A stretch of DNA of 38,376 nt from a candidate division WOR-3 bacterium. Its GTDB lineage: Bacteria > Hydrothermota > Tepidihabitantia > Tepidihabitantales > Tepidihabitantaceae. Below the pieces are notes generated by a model that searched no databases, was not told the origin of the DNA, and saw only the letters and a program-made list of their open reading frames with translations. The stretch is from assembly GCA_039801365.1 (NCBI GenBank), contig JBDRUN010000012.1, positions 1 to 38,376 of the forward strand, written 5' to 3'. Of the stretch, positions 24,382-31,667 are shown in pieces. Within the stretch, counting starts at the first letter, position 1; the number at the start of each line of letters is the position of its first letter. A program made the translations under genes and the position numbers.

Positions 24382-25869
24382 TCACCCTGCTATCTCGCAG
24401 AAGCGTTCGTATGCCTTGTCCCATTGCCGGGAGGGTCCGGGTGTGTACTCCTTCACCTTGAACGATGCCCTGACTACCTGACGAATCTCTTGAGGGGACG
24501 AAACCAGGCCGAGTGCCATCGCCTGAACCATAACGTTGCCGATGGCCGTGGCCTCGGCTGGCCCGGCATATACCGGCAAACCGGTGGCGTCAGCGGCCAT
24601 CTGGCACAGCAGGCCGTTCTTTGACCCGCCGCCGACAATGTGAATCCGACGTATCGGATGCTTGTGAAGCGCACGCAGTTTGTCCAGTACCCAGCGGTAC
24701 TTCAGTGCCAGGCTGGTCAGGATGACACTGCCGAATTCCCGGGGCCAGAAGGGCACTTTCTGTCCTGTCTGGTCGCAATAGCGGTCAACGAGCGAAGTCA
24801 TGCTGCCCGGGTAGGCGAACTGAGGCCAATCCGGGTCAAGAAGAGTCTCTGGGAATGGCTGCCTTGCCACTGCTTTCAGAAAAGAATCGTAGTTTAGCTG
24901 GCCACGTTCGTTCCATTCATCCAGACAGCGCCGCAGAAGCCATAGGCCGGTGACGTTCTTGAGCAGACGGAAAGTACCGCCGATGCCGCCTTCGTTGGTG
25001 AAGTTGTGCTTGAATGCGGCCTCGCTCGTGTTGGGTCTTGAGGTCTCCACACCAACCAGGGACCAGGTGCCGGAACTGATGTAGGCCCAGTCATTACCTT
25101 GGGCAGGAATGGCGGCAACTGCGGCCGCGGTATCGTGACTCGTGGTAGCGACAACCGGACAGCGGGGAAAACCGGTTTCCTCGCACACTCTGGGCAGGAC
25201 TTTGCCGATGATGCTGCCCGGGCGGACAACTCTCTGCATCAGCTTCACCGGGACACCAACAGCCTTGAACAGCTCGCCGGCCCACTCTTGCTTGAATGGG
25301 TTGTAGAGCTGAGAGGTAGTGGCAAAGGTGAATTCGGTTGCTTTCTGGCCGGTCAGAAGGTAGTTGAACAGGTCGGGCATGAACAAGAGGTCGCTGGCGA
25401 CATCCAGGAGCGGCGACTTCTCCCTGACCATCGAGTACAACTGGTACAAGGTATTCACGTTCATGAACTGGATGCCGGTCAACTCGTAGATGCGTTGCCT
25501 GGGTACGAGCTTCTGGAACTTGGGAATCATTCCTCGGGTTCGTGGGTCGCGGTAGGAAAAGGGCAGGCCGAGGATTGAGCCGTCGCTCGCCAGCAGCCCG
25601 AAATCCACGCCCCAGGTGTCAATGCCGATGGTCTGGAGCCGGGTGCGGGCAAGCTTCGCGTAGGCCCGCATGGCCTGCTTGATTTCCTCATACAGATGCC
25701 AGATGTCCCAGTACCAGTGTCCGTGCACATTGACCATACGATTGGGGAAGCGATGGATTTCCTCTACTGCCAGCTTGCCGGCTTTGAGAGTGCCGGCGAC
25801 TGCGCGGCCTGACTCAGTGCCGAGGTCAATAGCAAGGAAGCGGGTCTGCGGCTTGCGGCTCGATTTCAC
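24382..25869 (-). CDS. rhaB: Rhamnulokinase
   Basis: The 495-residue FGGY-family kinase has an N-terminal phosphate-binding loop (FLAIDLGTESGR), the DTWGVDFGLL and GLPFSYRDPRTRGM sugar-site segments typical of RhaB, the central CPVVATTSHDTAAAVAAIPA block with catalytic Asp, and IHIVGGGSKNGLLCQMAADATG near the C-terminus. It phosphorylates L-rhamnulose on O1 with ATP. GTG is the start; there is no ribosome site, but a good promoter ends six bases before it, so the operon mRNA appears leaderless. It leads the order rhaB-rhaA-GH106. No rhamnulose-1-phosphate aldolase or rhamnose transporter is visible in the window. Confidence 0.95.
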   Translation of the reverse strand: MKSSRKPQTRFLAIDLGTESGRAVAGTLKAGKLAVEEIHRFPNRMVNVHGHWYWDIWHLYEEIKQAMRAYAKLARTRLQTIGIDTWGVDFGLLASDGSILGLPFSYRDPRTRGMIPKFQKLVPRQRIYELTGIQFMNVNTLYQLYSMVREKSPLLDVASDLLFMPDLFNYLLTGQKATEFTFATTSQLYNPFKQEWAGELFKAVGVPVKLMQRVVRPGSIIGKVLPRVCEETGFPRCPVVATTSHDTAAAVAAIPAQGNDWAYISSGTWSLVGVETSRPNTSEAAFKHNFTNEGGIGGTFRLLKNVTGLWLLRRCLDEWNERGQLNYDSFLKAVARQPFPETLLDPDWPQFAYPGSMTSLVDRYCDQTGQKVPFWPREFGSVILTSLALKYRWVLDKLRALHKHPIRRIHIVGGGSKNGLLCQMAADATGLPVYAGPAEATAIGNVMVQAMALGLVSSPQEIRQVVRASFKVKEYTPGPSRQWDKAYERFCEIAG

Positions 25870-25875
25870 GCGCCT

Positions 25876-25903
25876 ATTGTAGGGCCGGAAACGCGTGCGT
25901 CAA
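25876..25903 (-). promoter_or_regulatory. Promoter of the rhamnose operon, probable leaderless start
   Basis: Minus strand: TTGACG (25903-25898), 16-base spacer, TACAAT (25881-25876). The GTG of rhaB follows six bases later, at the expected transcription start. Confidence 0.7.
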
Positions 25904-26031
25904 AGCCTACCGATGGAGAGGAACACTGATGCTGGAGCGACGAGAACACGAAAGACACGAGACGGACGATGGGGAAAAGTGGACACAATACTGATCAAAG
26001 ATGCGTCGAGGTAGGAGGACAACCCTAAACG

Positions 26032-26052
26032 CTGAGCACTGAGCGCTGAACC
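26032..26052. repeat. Degenerate GCTGA-type tandem repeat, copy 1
   Basis: Three overlapping degenerate units read CTGAGCA, CTGAGCG and CTGAACC. A related string occurs at 26777-26801 (CTGAACG, GTGCTGAACGCGGA). Both lie in the same gene-poor gap. Confidence 0.45.
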
Positions 26053-26776
26053 GGAAGGGTCGAGGATAGAAGAGGGGAGGACTGAAGGGAGAAAAGAGAA
26101 CGTGTTGAGTGGTGAGTCCCAAATGCGGAGCAGTGCGTTGTGGTTGCCCATGCAGAACAGGCTCCTTGGCCGTACGCAGACGTCAGAGCTGCGGGCCCAT
26201 ATGGCTCCGCCTTTAGCACCATGTCCTTTGAGTGGATAGAAGTCCGCAGTTCGGGATGCTTGTAGTGCTGGGTGGGTTGGCATCAGTGTCTTGGAGGTTG
26301 GAATTTCGTGTACTTTCAGCTTCCCGATGCCTTTGCAAGAAATCGCAGTTGAACTATTCGTGTGTGCGGGGTGTAAGGACTGTGTTTTCAGCAGGTTGGG
26401 CAGAACTCTAGGGCTGATAATTCAAGGGTAGGGGTCGCTGGGGGGGGGGGCGGCTACCCCAAGGCATCTTCGAGTTTGCGCCAAGTTGTGGTAGTGTTGG
26501 CAGATAGCCTTTTCAACTCAGTCCGGGCTACCCATACTGTTCCGGCCTGGACTCGCTCCACAGGTAGTCGGTTCTGGTCTAGGCCTTGCAACCGGTCTTG
26601 TGCACCAAGGTGTGATGGGTGTAGTCGCCGGACTTGTAGCAGAAGCGGTGCCTCATTCTGGTGACGTTCAAGCTACGGGGCCTCGGACCGAACCCCAGGC
26701 AGGGCCATGGTGAGAAGCAGACCGTGGAACGCAAATTACTCGGATTACGGCGCGTGAAGAGAAGGTCCGGGCAATT

Positions 26777-26801
26777 CTGAACGACGAGTGCTGAACGCGG
26801 A
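26777..26801. repeat. Degenerate GCTGA-type tandem repeat, copy 2
   Basis: The tract contains CTGAACGACGAG followed by TGCTGAACGCGGA, echoing the copy at 26032. Function unknown. Confidence 0.4.
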
Positions 26802-27078
26802 GCGAGAAGGGATTGGCGGGGAGTGGAGGGCAAAGACAGGGGAGCGGACTGAGCCTATTCGGGTTCGAGGCTGTCTTTGGACAGTATCCAGTTGGCGAAC
26901 GGTATGAAGCAAACGGGGTTCGACCTTCCCGCAGTGAGATGCATTAGCGAACAGATTAGGAAGGTCCGGCCATTCTTCAGCCGGGTACGCTACCACTATC
27001 TTCAGAATGGCATCGTGAATGATGCTATAGCTGATTCTGAGCCGAGGCTTCGTCTGCAATGCTTGCAGCCGTGGCGCA

Positions 27079-28509
27079 TCATGGGAGCGAGAGGTGTTTC
27101 GACAACACCTTTTTCAGCCCCTGGTTGATGCGGCAGTTGGGGAGCGCGAAGGACTGCATAGTCCGGTCGAGCTGGGCCTCGGTCATTCCCTTGAAACAGC
27201 GGGCGTAGAGCGGTTGCAGGAATGCGCCGGTGAAGTTGCTGAGTAGAGACTGCTGAACGTAGAAGCGGAACTGGGCCGGGTCAACGCCTGTTTCCGGCAG
27301 TCTGGCCAGAATCGCGTCTGCAAGCCTGGCCGCCTGTTTCTGCACCTGAGTCTGCGGCTGGTTGGAGACCCAGCAGTCGGTACCAAGTTCTCGCTTGGCC
27401 TTGAGTACCGGTGCTATAGTTCTGGCGTAGTCTGATTCCGGATCAACAGTGGCAAGGCCCATCATTCCCATATCTTTCCAGGTCCAGATTGTCCAGTCCA
27501 CCTGTGCCTGTTCGAATACGTCAATCTGGTCGTCCAGAGCCCGCAAGCGGTCAGGGACTTCTTCGGCTTTGCCGTCCAGAGCCGCGCCGAACTCGCCCAC
27601 CCAGAGCGGAACACCGTGCCTGCGGCAGAACTGCGTGCCTTCCTGCTCGGCGAAGTTGGAAGCGATTGCTGTCTTGTCCCAGCGAGCGCCTTGGAATTCA
27701 CCGGGGTACGGGCCGATGCCAAGGCAGGGCCGTATGTAGTTGTGGCTGGAGTAGACCAGGTTGTCGGCAAAGGGTGCATCCATACCGGTGAACAGCACCG
27801 AGAATTTGTCGCCTTCAAGGAAGATAATATGGTTCGGGTCAATCCTGCGAATCGCCTCGATGGTTCTGCGGTTGAGGCGGTTGAGTGCGTCCCAGTTGGA
27901 CTTGTAGAGGAAGCCAAAGAAGCCCCAGGGCACGCCGGTTACAGGCTCGTTCATTATGTTGTATCCAGCGATGACCGCCTCGTCCTTATAGCGCCGGGCG
28001 AACTCCTCCCAGAGTGCAACGAAGCGGTCCTGGAACTGCTTGTGCGACCAGATAAGGGTCAGGCGTCCGTAGTGGTCTGAGTGCCAGTCAGGGTCCTGCC
28101 AGCCGGGAACCGCGTGCATATCCAGGATGGCGTACAACTCGTGCTTGCGGCACCAGGCAAGCACCTGGTTCAGCCGGTTGTATCCCTTTTCCAGCCAGAC
28201 GCCCGGGGCCTCGTCCGCCTCAAAGTGACGGTAGTTCAGGGGCAGGCGCACAACCGTGCAGCCCAGTTCTTTCATCAGCTTGATGTCGTCCTCGGCTAGG
28301 AAGCAGTCAAGCATTCGGTCCCAGAAGAACTCGGCTTTGGCCGGGCCGAGTTCTTCAGCCAGCGCGGCGCGGAGCCCGGACTCGAACCCGGGGTAGCCGT
28401 TGATGAAGTTTTCCGAGTTCATCCAGCCGCCCACTCCGAATCCGCGCAGGCGCACTTTCCTGCCTTTCGCGTCGACGATACTTGTGCCTTCGACCTTCAG
28501 CATGTCCAT
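27079..28509 (-). CDS. GH5-family glycoside hydrolase (cellulase-like)
   Basis: The 476-residue protein begins near VDAKGRKVRLRGFGVGGWMN, the classic GH5 N-terminal strand, then VVRLPLNYRHFE, LYAILDMHAVPGWQ and YNIMNEP with Glu188 as acid/base. VPLWVGEFGAAL contains Glu306 as the probable nucleophile. The final ~110 residues form a helical tail of unknown role. There is no signal peptide, so it should act inside the cell on imported oligosaccharides; beta-glucan, mannan or xylan fragments are possible and sequence alone does not decide. AGGAG precedes the ATG and overlaps the end of the xylulokinase gene (nine bases between stop and start), so it is the last gene of that transcript. Confidence 0.88.
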   Translation of the reverse strand: MDMLKVEGTSIVDAKGRKVRLRGFGVGGWMNSENFINGYPGFESGLRAALAEELGPAKAEFFWDRMLDCFLAEDDIKLMKELGCTVVRLPLNYRHFEADEAPGVWLEKGYNRLNQVLAWCRKHELYAILDMHAVPGWQDPDWHSDHYGRLTLIWSHKQFQDRFVALWEEFARRYKDEAVIAGYNIMNEPVTGVPWGFFGFLYKSNWDALNRLNRRTIEAIRRIDPNHIIFLEGDKFSVLFTGMDAPFADNLVYSSHNYIRPCLGIGPYPGEFQGARWDKTAIASNFAEQEGTQFCRRHGVPLWVGEFGAALDGKAEEVPDRLRALDDQIDVFEQAQVDWTIWTWKDMGMMGLATVDPESDYARTIAPVLKAKRELGTDCWVSNQPQTQVQKQAARLADAILARLPETGVDPAQFRFYVQQSLLSNFTGAFLQPLYARCFKGMTEAQLDRTMQSFALPNCRINQGLKKVLSKHLSLP

Positions 28510-28518
28510 ATGTTTCTC

Positions 28519-30192
28519 CTAGTGTCGCCCGGCCGCATCGGCCAGGAGCGCGAACTCGTCCTTCAGTTTCGGGTACAGCGCACGGTAGCGCTGGTAGTAG
28601 TCGTCGTAGGCTTTTCGGTCCGGCCCTGGCTTCGTACTGCCTGTCTCCCGTATGGTGCGGGCGCAGGCTTCCTGAGCAGAGGCATAGGTGTCCGTACCCA
28701 CGCCGGCGAGCAGGGCCGCGCCAAATGCAGCGCCTTGTGTGATGTTCACGGTCACCACTTCTGCGTTGAAGACATCGGCCATTACCTGACGCCAGAACGC
28801 GGAGCGGGAACCGCCGCCTGATACGCGTATGCGGCCGCAGGCCAGATTGTGTTCGCACAGTAGTTCCAGGCAGTCGCGCAGGCTGAAGGTAACTCCTTCA
28901 ATCACGGCCCGTGTCAGGTGGGGCAGGGAGTGGCGCAGAGACAGGCCGAAGAACACGCCGCGGGCATTCGGGTCTGGATGCGGGCAGCGTTCGCCGGAAA
29001 GATAGGGCAGGAAGAGCAGGCCTTCACTGCCGGCCGGGATTCGTGACGCTTCTGCCGTCATCAGGTCATACAGGTCCGGGCCGGATTGCCCATCAGTAGA
29101 TTTCGCAGATTTCACAGATTCGTGTTCGGTTGTCGAACACCCCCTTCCTTCCATTCCCTCCCCCTTCAAGGGGGAGGGAGAGGGTGAGGGTGCGGCAATC
29201 TGCGTAATCTCTGGATGCAGTTCTGTTCTTCGCCAGAGCGTATCCCGCAGCCAGCGCAGGCTGCCTCCGGCAGAGAGTGTCACGCCCATCAGATGCCATC
29301 GGCCCGGTGCCGCGTGGCAGTAGGCGTGCATTCTGCCAGTCTTATCCGGCCGGTAGTCGTTTGTGGCGGCGAATACCACTCCTGAAGTGCCGATGGTAAC
29401 AGAGACAACGCCCTCATCTACGATGCCAGTGCCGACGGACTGGGTGGCCTGGTCGCCCGCGCCGACGACCACGGGTGTGCCAGAAAGCAGTCCGGTTTCT
29501 TCTGCGGCCTGCGCAGTGATGCGGCCGACAACTTCGTGGCACTCGTGTACTTTCGGCAGCCAGTCCAAGGGTATGTCCAGCAGACCGACTACTTCTTCCG
29601 ACCAGGCGCGCCTGCCGGTGTCGAGCAGGTTCGTGCCTGACGCGTCGGCCACGTCAATCGCATACTCGCCGGTGAGACGCAGTCGGACGTAATCCTTTGG
29701 CAGTTGGATGTGCCGCGCCCGGGCATAGACGTCAGGTTCGTTCTCGCGCACCCACAGAATCTTGCCCGCGGTGAAGCCGGTCAGGGCAGGTTTGCCGGTG
29801 ATTGTGATGATGCGGTCCAAGCCAACCCGGCGGTTGATGTCCTCGCACTGCTTGGCCGTGCGCTGGTCGTTCCACATTATGCAGGGCCGCAGTACCTTGT
29901 CCTTCTCGTCCAGCAGAACCAGCCCGTGCATCTGGCCTGTCAGGCCGATGCCCGCGATGTCCTGCGGCTTGAACTTGGACGAAGATAAGACTTGTCGGAC
30001 GCTTCGGACAGCCGCCTGCCACCAGTCCGCCGGATCCTGCTCGGCCCAGCCGGGCCGTAGTGTTGCCATCGGGTACTCGGTCGTGTGTTCGGCGAGCACG
30101 TCGCCTGGGCTGTCTATCAGCACCGCTTTGGCACCGGTGGTGCCGATGTCAATGCCGAGGAGAAGAGGCTTCACGCTACACGCCCCATACAC
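28519..30192 (-). CDS. xylB: Xylulokinase-like FGGY sugar kinase with an in-frame repeat insertion
   Basis: The protein is 557 residues, longer than the usual ~490-515 of XylB. FGGY landmarks are LLGIDIGTTGAKAVLID at the N-terminus, GLTGQMHGLVLLD, CIMWNDQRT, VVVGAGDQATQSVGTG with catalytic Asp, LPYLSGERCPHPDPNARGVFFGL and IRVSGGGSRSAFWRQVMADV. These fit D-xylulose 5-phosphorylation by ATP, though other pentulose kinases are similar. About residues 330-369 form a foreign-looking insert (SPSPLKGEGMEGRG then STTEHESVKSAKST) at a surface position between LRWLRDTLW and YDLMTAEA. ATG at 30192 is taken as start; GTG at 30174, nearer the domain, is possible. The GH5 gene follows immediately. Confidence 0.88.
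   Translation of the reverse strand: MYGACSVKPLLLGIDIGTTGAKAVLIDSPGDVLAEHTTEYPMATLRPGWAEQDPADWWQAAVRSVRQVLSSSKFKPQDIAGIGLTGQMHGLVLLDEKDKVLRPCIMWNDQRTAKQCEDINRRVGLDRIITITGKPALTGFTAGKILWVRENEPDVYARARHIQLPKDYVRLRLTGEYAIDVADASGTNLLDTGRRAWSEEVVGLLDIPLDWLPKVHECHEVVGRITAQAAEETGLLSGTPVVVGAGDQATQSVGTGIVDEGVVSVTIGTSGVVFAATNDYRPDKTGRMHAYCHAAPGRWHLMGVTLSAGGSLRWLRDTLWRRTELHPEITQIAAPSPSPSPLKGEGMEGRGCSTTEHESVKSAKSTDGQSGPDLYDLMTAEASRIPAGSEGLLFLPYLSGERCPHPDPNARGVFFGLSLRHSLPHLTRAVIEGVTFSLRDCLELLCEHNLACGRIRVSGGGSRSAFWRQVMADVFNAEVVTVNITQGAAFGAALLAGVGTDTYASAQEACARTIRETGSTKPGPDRKAYDDYYQRYRALYPKLKDEFALLADAAGRH
29085..29200 (-). repeat. Composite repeat inserted in the xylulokinase coding frame
   Basis: Two repeat-like parts are joined. 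One is a 25-base palindrome (29155-29179, arms TCCCTCCCCCTT with one central base). The other is a CTGTGAAATCTGCGAAATCT tract (about 29099-29118, minus strand). Together they encode ~38 extra residues without breaking the frame. Confidence 0.7.
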
Positions 30193-30334
30193 AGGTCATC
30201 TTCATCCGTGCCCACGATCTGGCCCTCTCATCTCTGTCAGCAGCAACGACTTGATGGGAACCGCCGGGTAGAAGACTGACCTCACTACTCGGCGTCTCGG
30301 AGAATATCATTGGGATTGACGAGGACTGCAGGAA
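30193..30334. other. Short intergenic gap
   Basis: The 142 bases between the PD-(D/E)XK-like gene stop and the xylulokinase start show no confident promoter, terminator or RNA gene. Confidence 0.4.
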
Positions 30335-30964
30335 TCAGAATCCAACCCCGGAGTCCATGACTAGCCTGTCCAGCTCGGGCAGGCCTATGAAGGAGATGAA
30401 TCTATGTTTTTCCGCCCACGTCACGTATGGATTCGCCGCGAAGTCACTATGGCCTATCGCGTGGTGTGTTCCGCCCCGCGACCCCACGCCGACACCGAGG
30501 TAGTAGAAAGCGGACCTGTCGCCTCCAAACTTCTTACCATTGCTCACCAGCATCGCTGCGGTGATAGCTGACAGGATTGAGTTCGTATCCATTCCGTAAC
30601 CCTTCACCTCTAGCAGCACGTATCTTCCGTCTTTCTTTCTGAAGCATGCATCGCACTTAGCCTTGAAGGGTATGTCGTGCTCCGCCGTCCTGTCTCTCAA
30701 CTCATCACCCTGACACAGAACCCACCCTGTCTTCTTCTCCAGCCAATCGCGCAGCACCTCGTCGAGCGGAATCCTGCTGCCCGTGGATCTGCGGCTACGT
30801 TGGACTAGTTCGAAGTACCTTGACCACAGAGCGTTAACCACCTCATTGTTGGGCGAGGCGTCATGCACCTCGTCGAAGTGCTGGAATCCGCAGCCGTAGC
30901 AGCGCGGATCGAGCTGTTGCTCGCATTTCTCTGCGAGACTGCAGTTTCCACTGGTGGTTACCAT
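30335..30964 (-). CDS. Putative PD-(D/E)XK-fold protein with N-terminal Cys cluster
   Basis: ATG at 30964 is preferred because AAGGAGG lies six bases upstream; GTG at 30967 would be too close. The 209-residue protein is not a recognised family. It has Cys8, Cys14, Cys22 and Cys25, a possible zinc site. A core then reads IPFKAKCDACFRKKDGRY followed by VLLEVKGYG. Asp105 followed by Glu119-x-Lys121 fits the PD-(D/E)XK nuclease signature, as in restriction and some CRISPR/recombination nucleases. By eye the gene is less GC-rich than its neighbours. With the ORF6N gene it interrupts a sugar-metabolism cluster, suggesting acquisition by transfer. The nuclease call is an inference from a short motif. 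Confidence 0.65.
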   Translation of the reverse strand: MVTTSGNCSLAEKCEQQLDPRCYGCGFQHFDEVHDASPNNEVVNALWSRYFELVQRSRRSTGSRIPLDEVLRDWLEKKTGWVLCQGDELRDRTAEHDIPFKAKCDACFRKKDGRYVLLEVKGYGMDTNSILSAITAAMLVSNGKKFGGDRSAFYYLGVGVGSRGGTHHAIGHSDFAANPYVTWAEKHRFISFIGLPELDRLVMDSGVGF

Positions 30965-30991
30965 CACTTGCCTCCTTAGACTGCTGTAGGA

Positions 30992-31642
30992 TTACTCACG
31001 CTTCTCACCCCTTGAACGACGCTGGCGAGTGGCGATCGCGCGCTCGCGGGCGATGAAGTCAGAGCCGGGGCCGGTCTGGTCAGGGCCGAAGCCGTCTGGG
31101 CGGAAGCCGATGCGGCCTTTCTTCGGTTCCGGCGGTTGCATCAGCCCGCGGATGGCGTCGAACACGACCTTGAACTGGACGTTGTACTTCTTCTCCAGTT
31201 CGTCCAGCCGTCGGGCCAGGCCCGCGTTCTCGGCCAAGATGCGGCGGAGCCGGACGAAAGTCCGCATTATCTCGACATTCACTTGCGCCGCACGTTTGCC
31301 GCGAAGCACGCTCGACAGCATCGCCACTCCTTGTTCTGTGAACGCGTAGGGTGGAGCTCTTCTTGCCCCACCCCAACTTGAAGTCGCAATTTGCGACTTC
31401 AAGATTCTCCGTTCGCCCGGCGTCAGTTGGAACATGAAATCTTCGGGGAAACGCTCGGCATTGCGCCTCACCTGTTCGTTCAGACGGCGGGCTGGCACGC
31501 CGTAGAGTACGGCCAAGTCGGAGCTGAGCATCACGCGATGTCCGCGGATGACCAGTATGGCCTGCTCTATGCGGCGGACCGGAGCCGACGGCAAGCCTTT
31601 TTCGCCTTCGGGCGCCTGGCCTATTCCGTTCTCCACGCTCAA
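30992..31642 (-). CDS. ORF6N-domain DNA-binding protein
   Basis: The 216-residue protein begins with a TTG codon six bases after GGAG. Residues ~22-115 are the ORF6N domain: LAVLYGVPARRLNEQVRRN, ERFPEDFMFQLTPGE and YAFTEQGVAMLSSVL. A probable coiled coil follows (about 128-155, RLDELEKKYNVQFKVVFDAI), then a basic tail rich in Arg and Lys. ORF6N proteins are related to phage KilA-N/anti-repressor proteins and are widespread in chromosomes of uncultured bacteria, with no firm function. The PD-(D/E)XK-like gene starts 27 bases downstream, so the two are likely co-transcribed. The gene contains a 27-base perfect palindrome. Confidence 0.9.
   Translation of the reverse strand: MSVENGIGQAPEGEKGLPSAPVRRIEQAILVIRGHRVMLSSDLAVLYGVPARRLNEQVRRNAERFPEDFMFQLTPGERRILKSQIATSSWGGARRAPPYAFTEQGVAMLSSVLRGKRAAQVNVEIMRTFVRLRRILAENAGLARRLDELEKKYNVQFKVVFDAIRGLMQPPEPKKGRIGFRPDGFGPDQTGPGSDFIARERAIATRQRRSRGEKRE
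31377..31403. repeat. 27-base perfect palindrome inside the ORF6N gene
   Basis: Two 13-base arms (CTTGAAGTCGCAA and its exact complement) flank one central T. It encodes the LKSQIATS part of the ORF6N domain. It could be an operator bound by the protein itself, an RNA hairpin, or a by-product of codon choice. Confidence 0.85.
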
Positions 31643-31667
31643 CTTCTACTCCGAACTGTGCCGAATT

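Larger units (their letters stand above)
25904..27078. other. 1.2-kb gene-poor region with degenerate repeats
   Basis: No protein-coding gene is supported in these 1175 bases; open frames on both strands are short and without motifs. Repeat-like tracts are visible: CGAGAACACGAAAGACACGA near 25940-25960, CTGAGCACTGAGCGCTGAAC near 26032-26051, and CTGAACGACGAGTGCTGAAC near 26777-26796. A run of 11 G lies at 26440-26450. The region looks like decayed or repeat-invaded spacer between two sugar clusters. Confidence 0.5.

Noticed and set aside
26032-26801. Possible CRISPR array in the repeat-bearing gap
   Set aside because: Units are short, degenerate and not evenly spaced, and no cas gene is present.
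26745-27128. Short open frames on both strands in the gene-poor gap
   Set aside because: They overlap each other and include repeat-derived peptides; no conserved motif seen.
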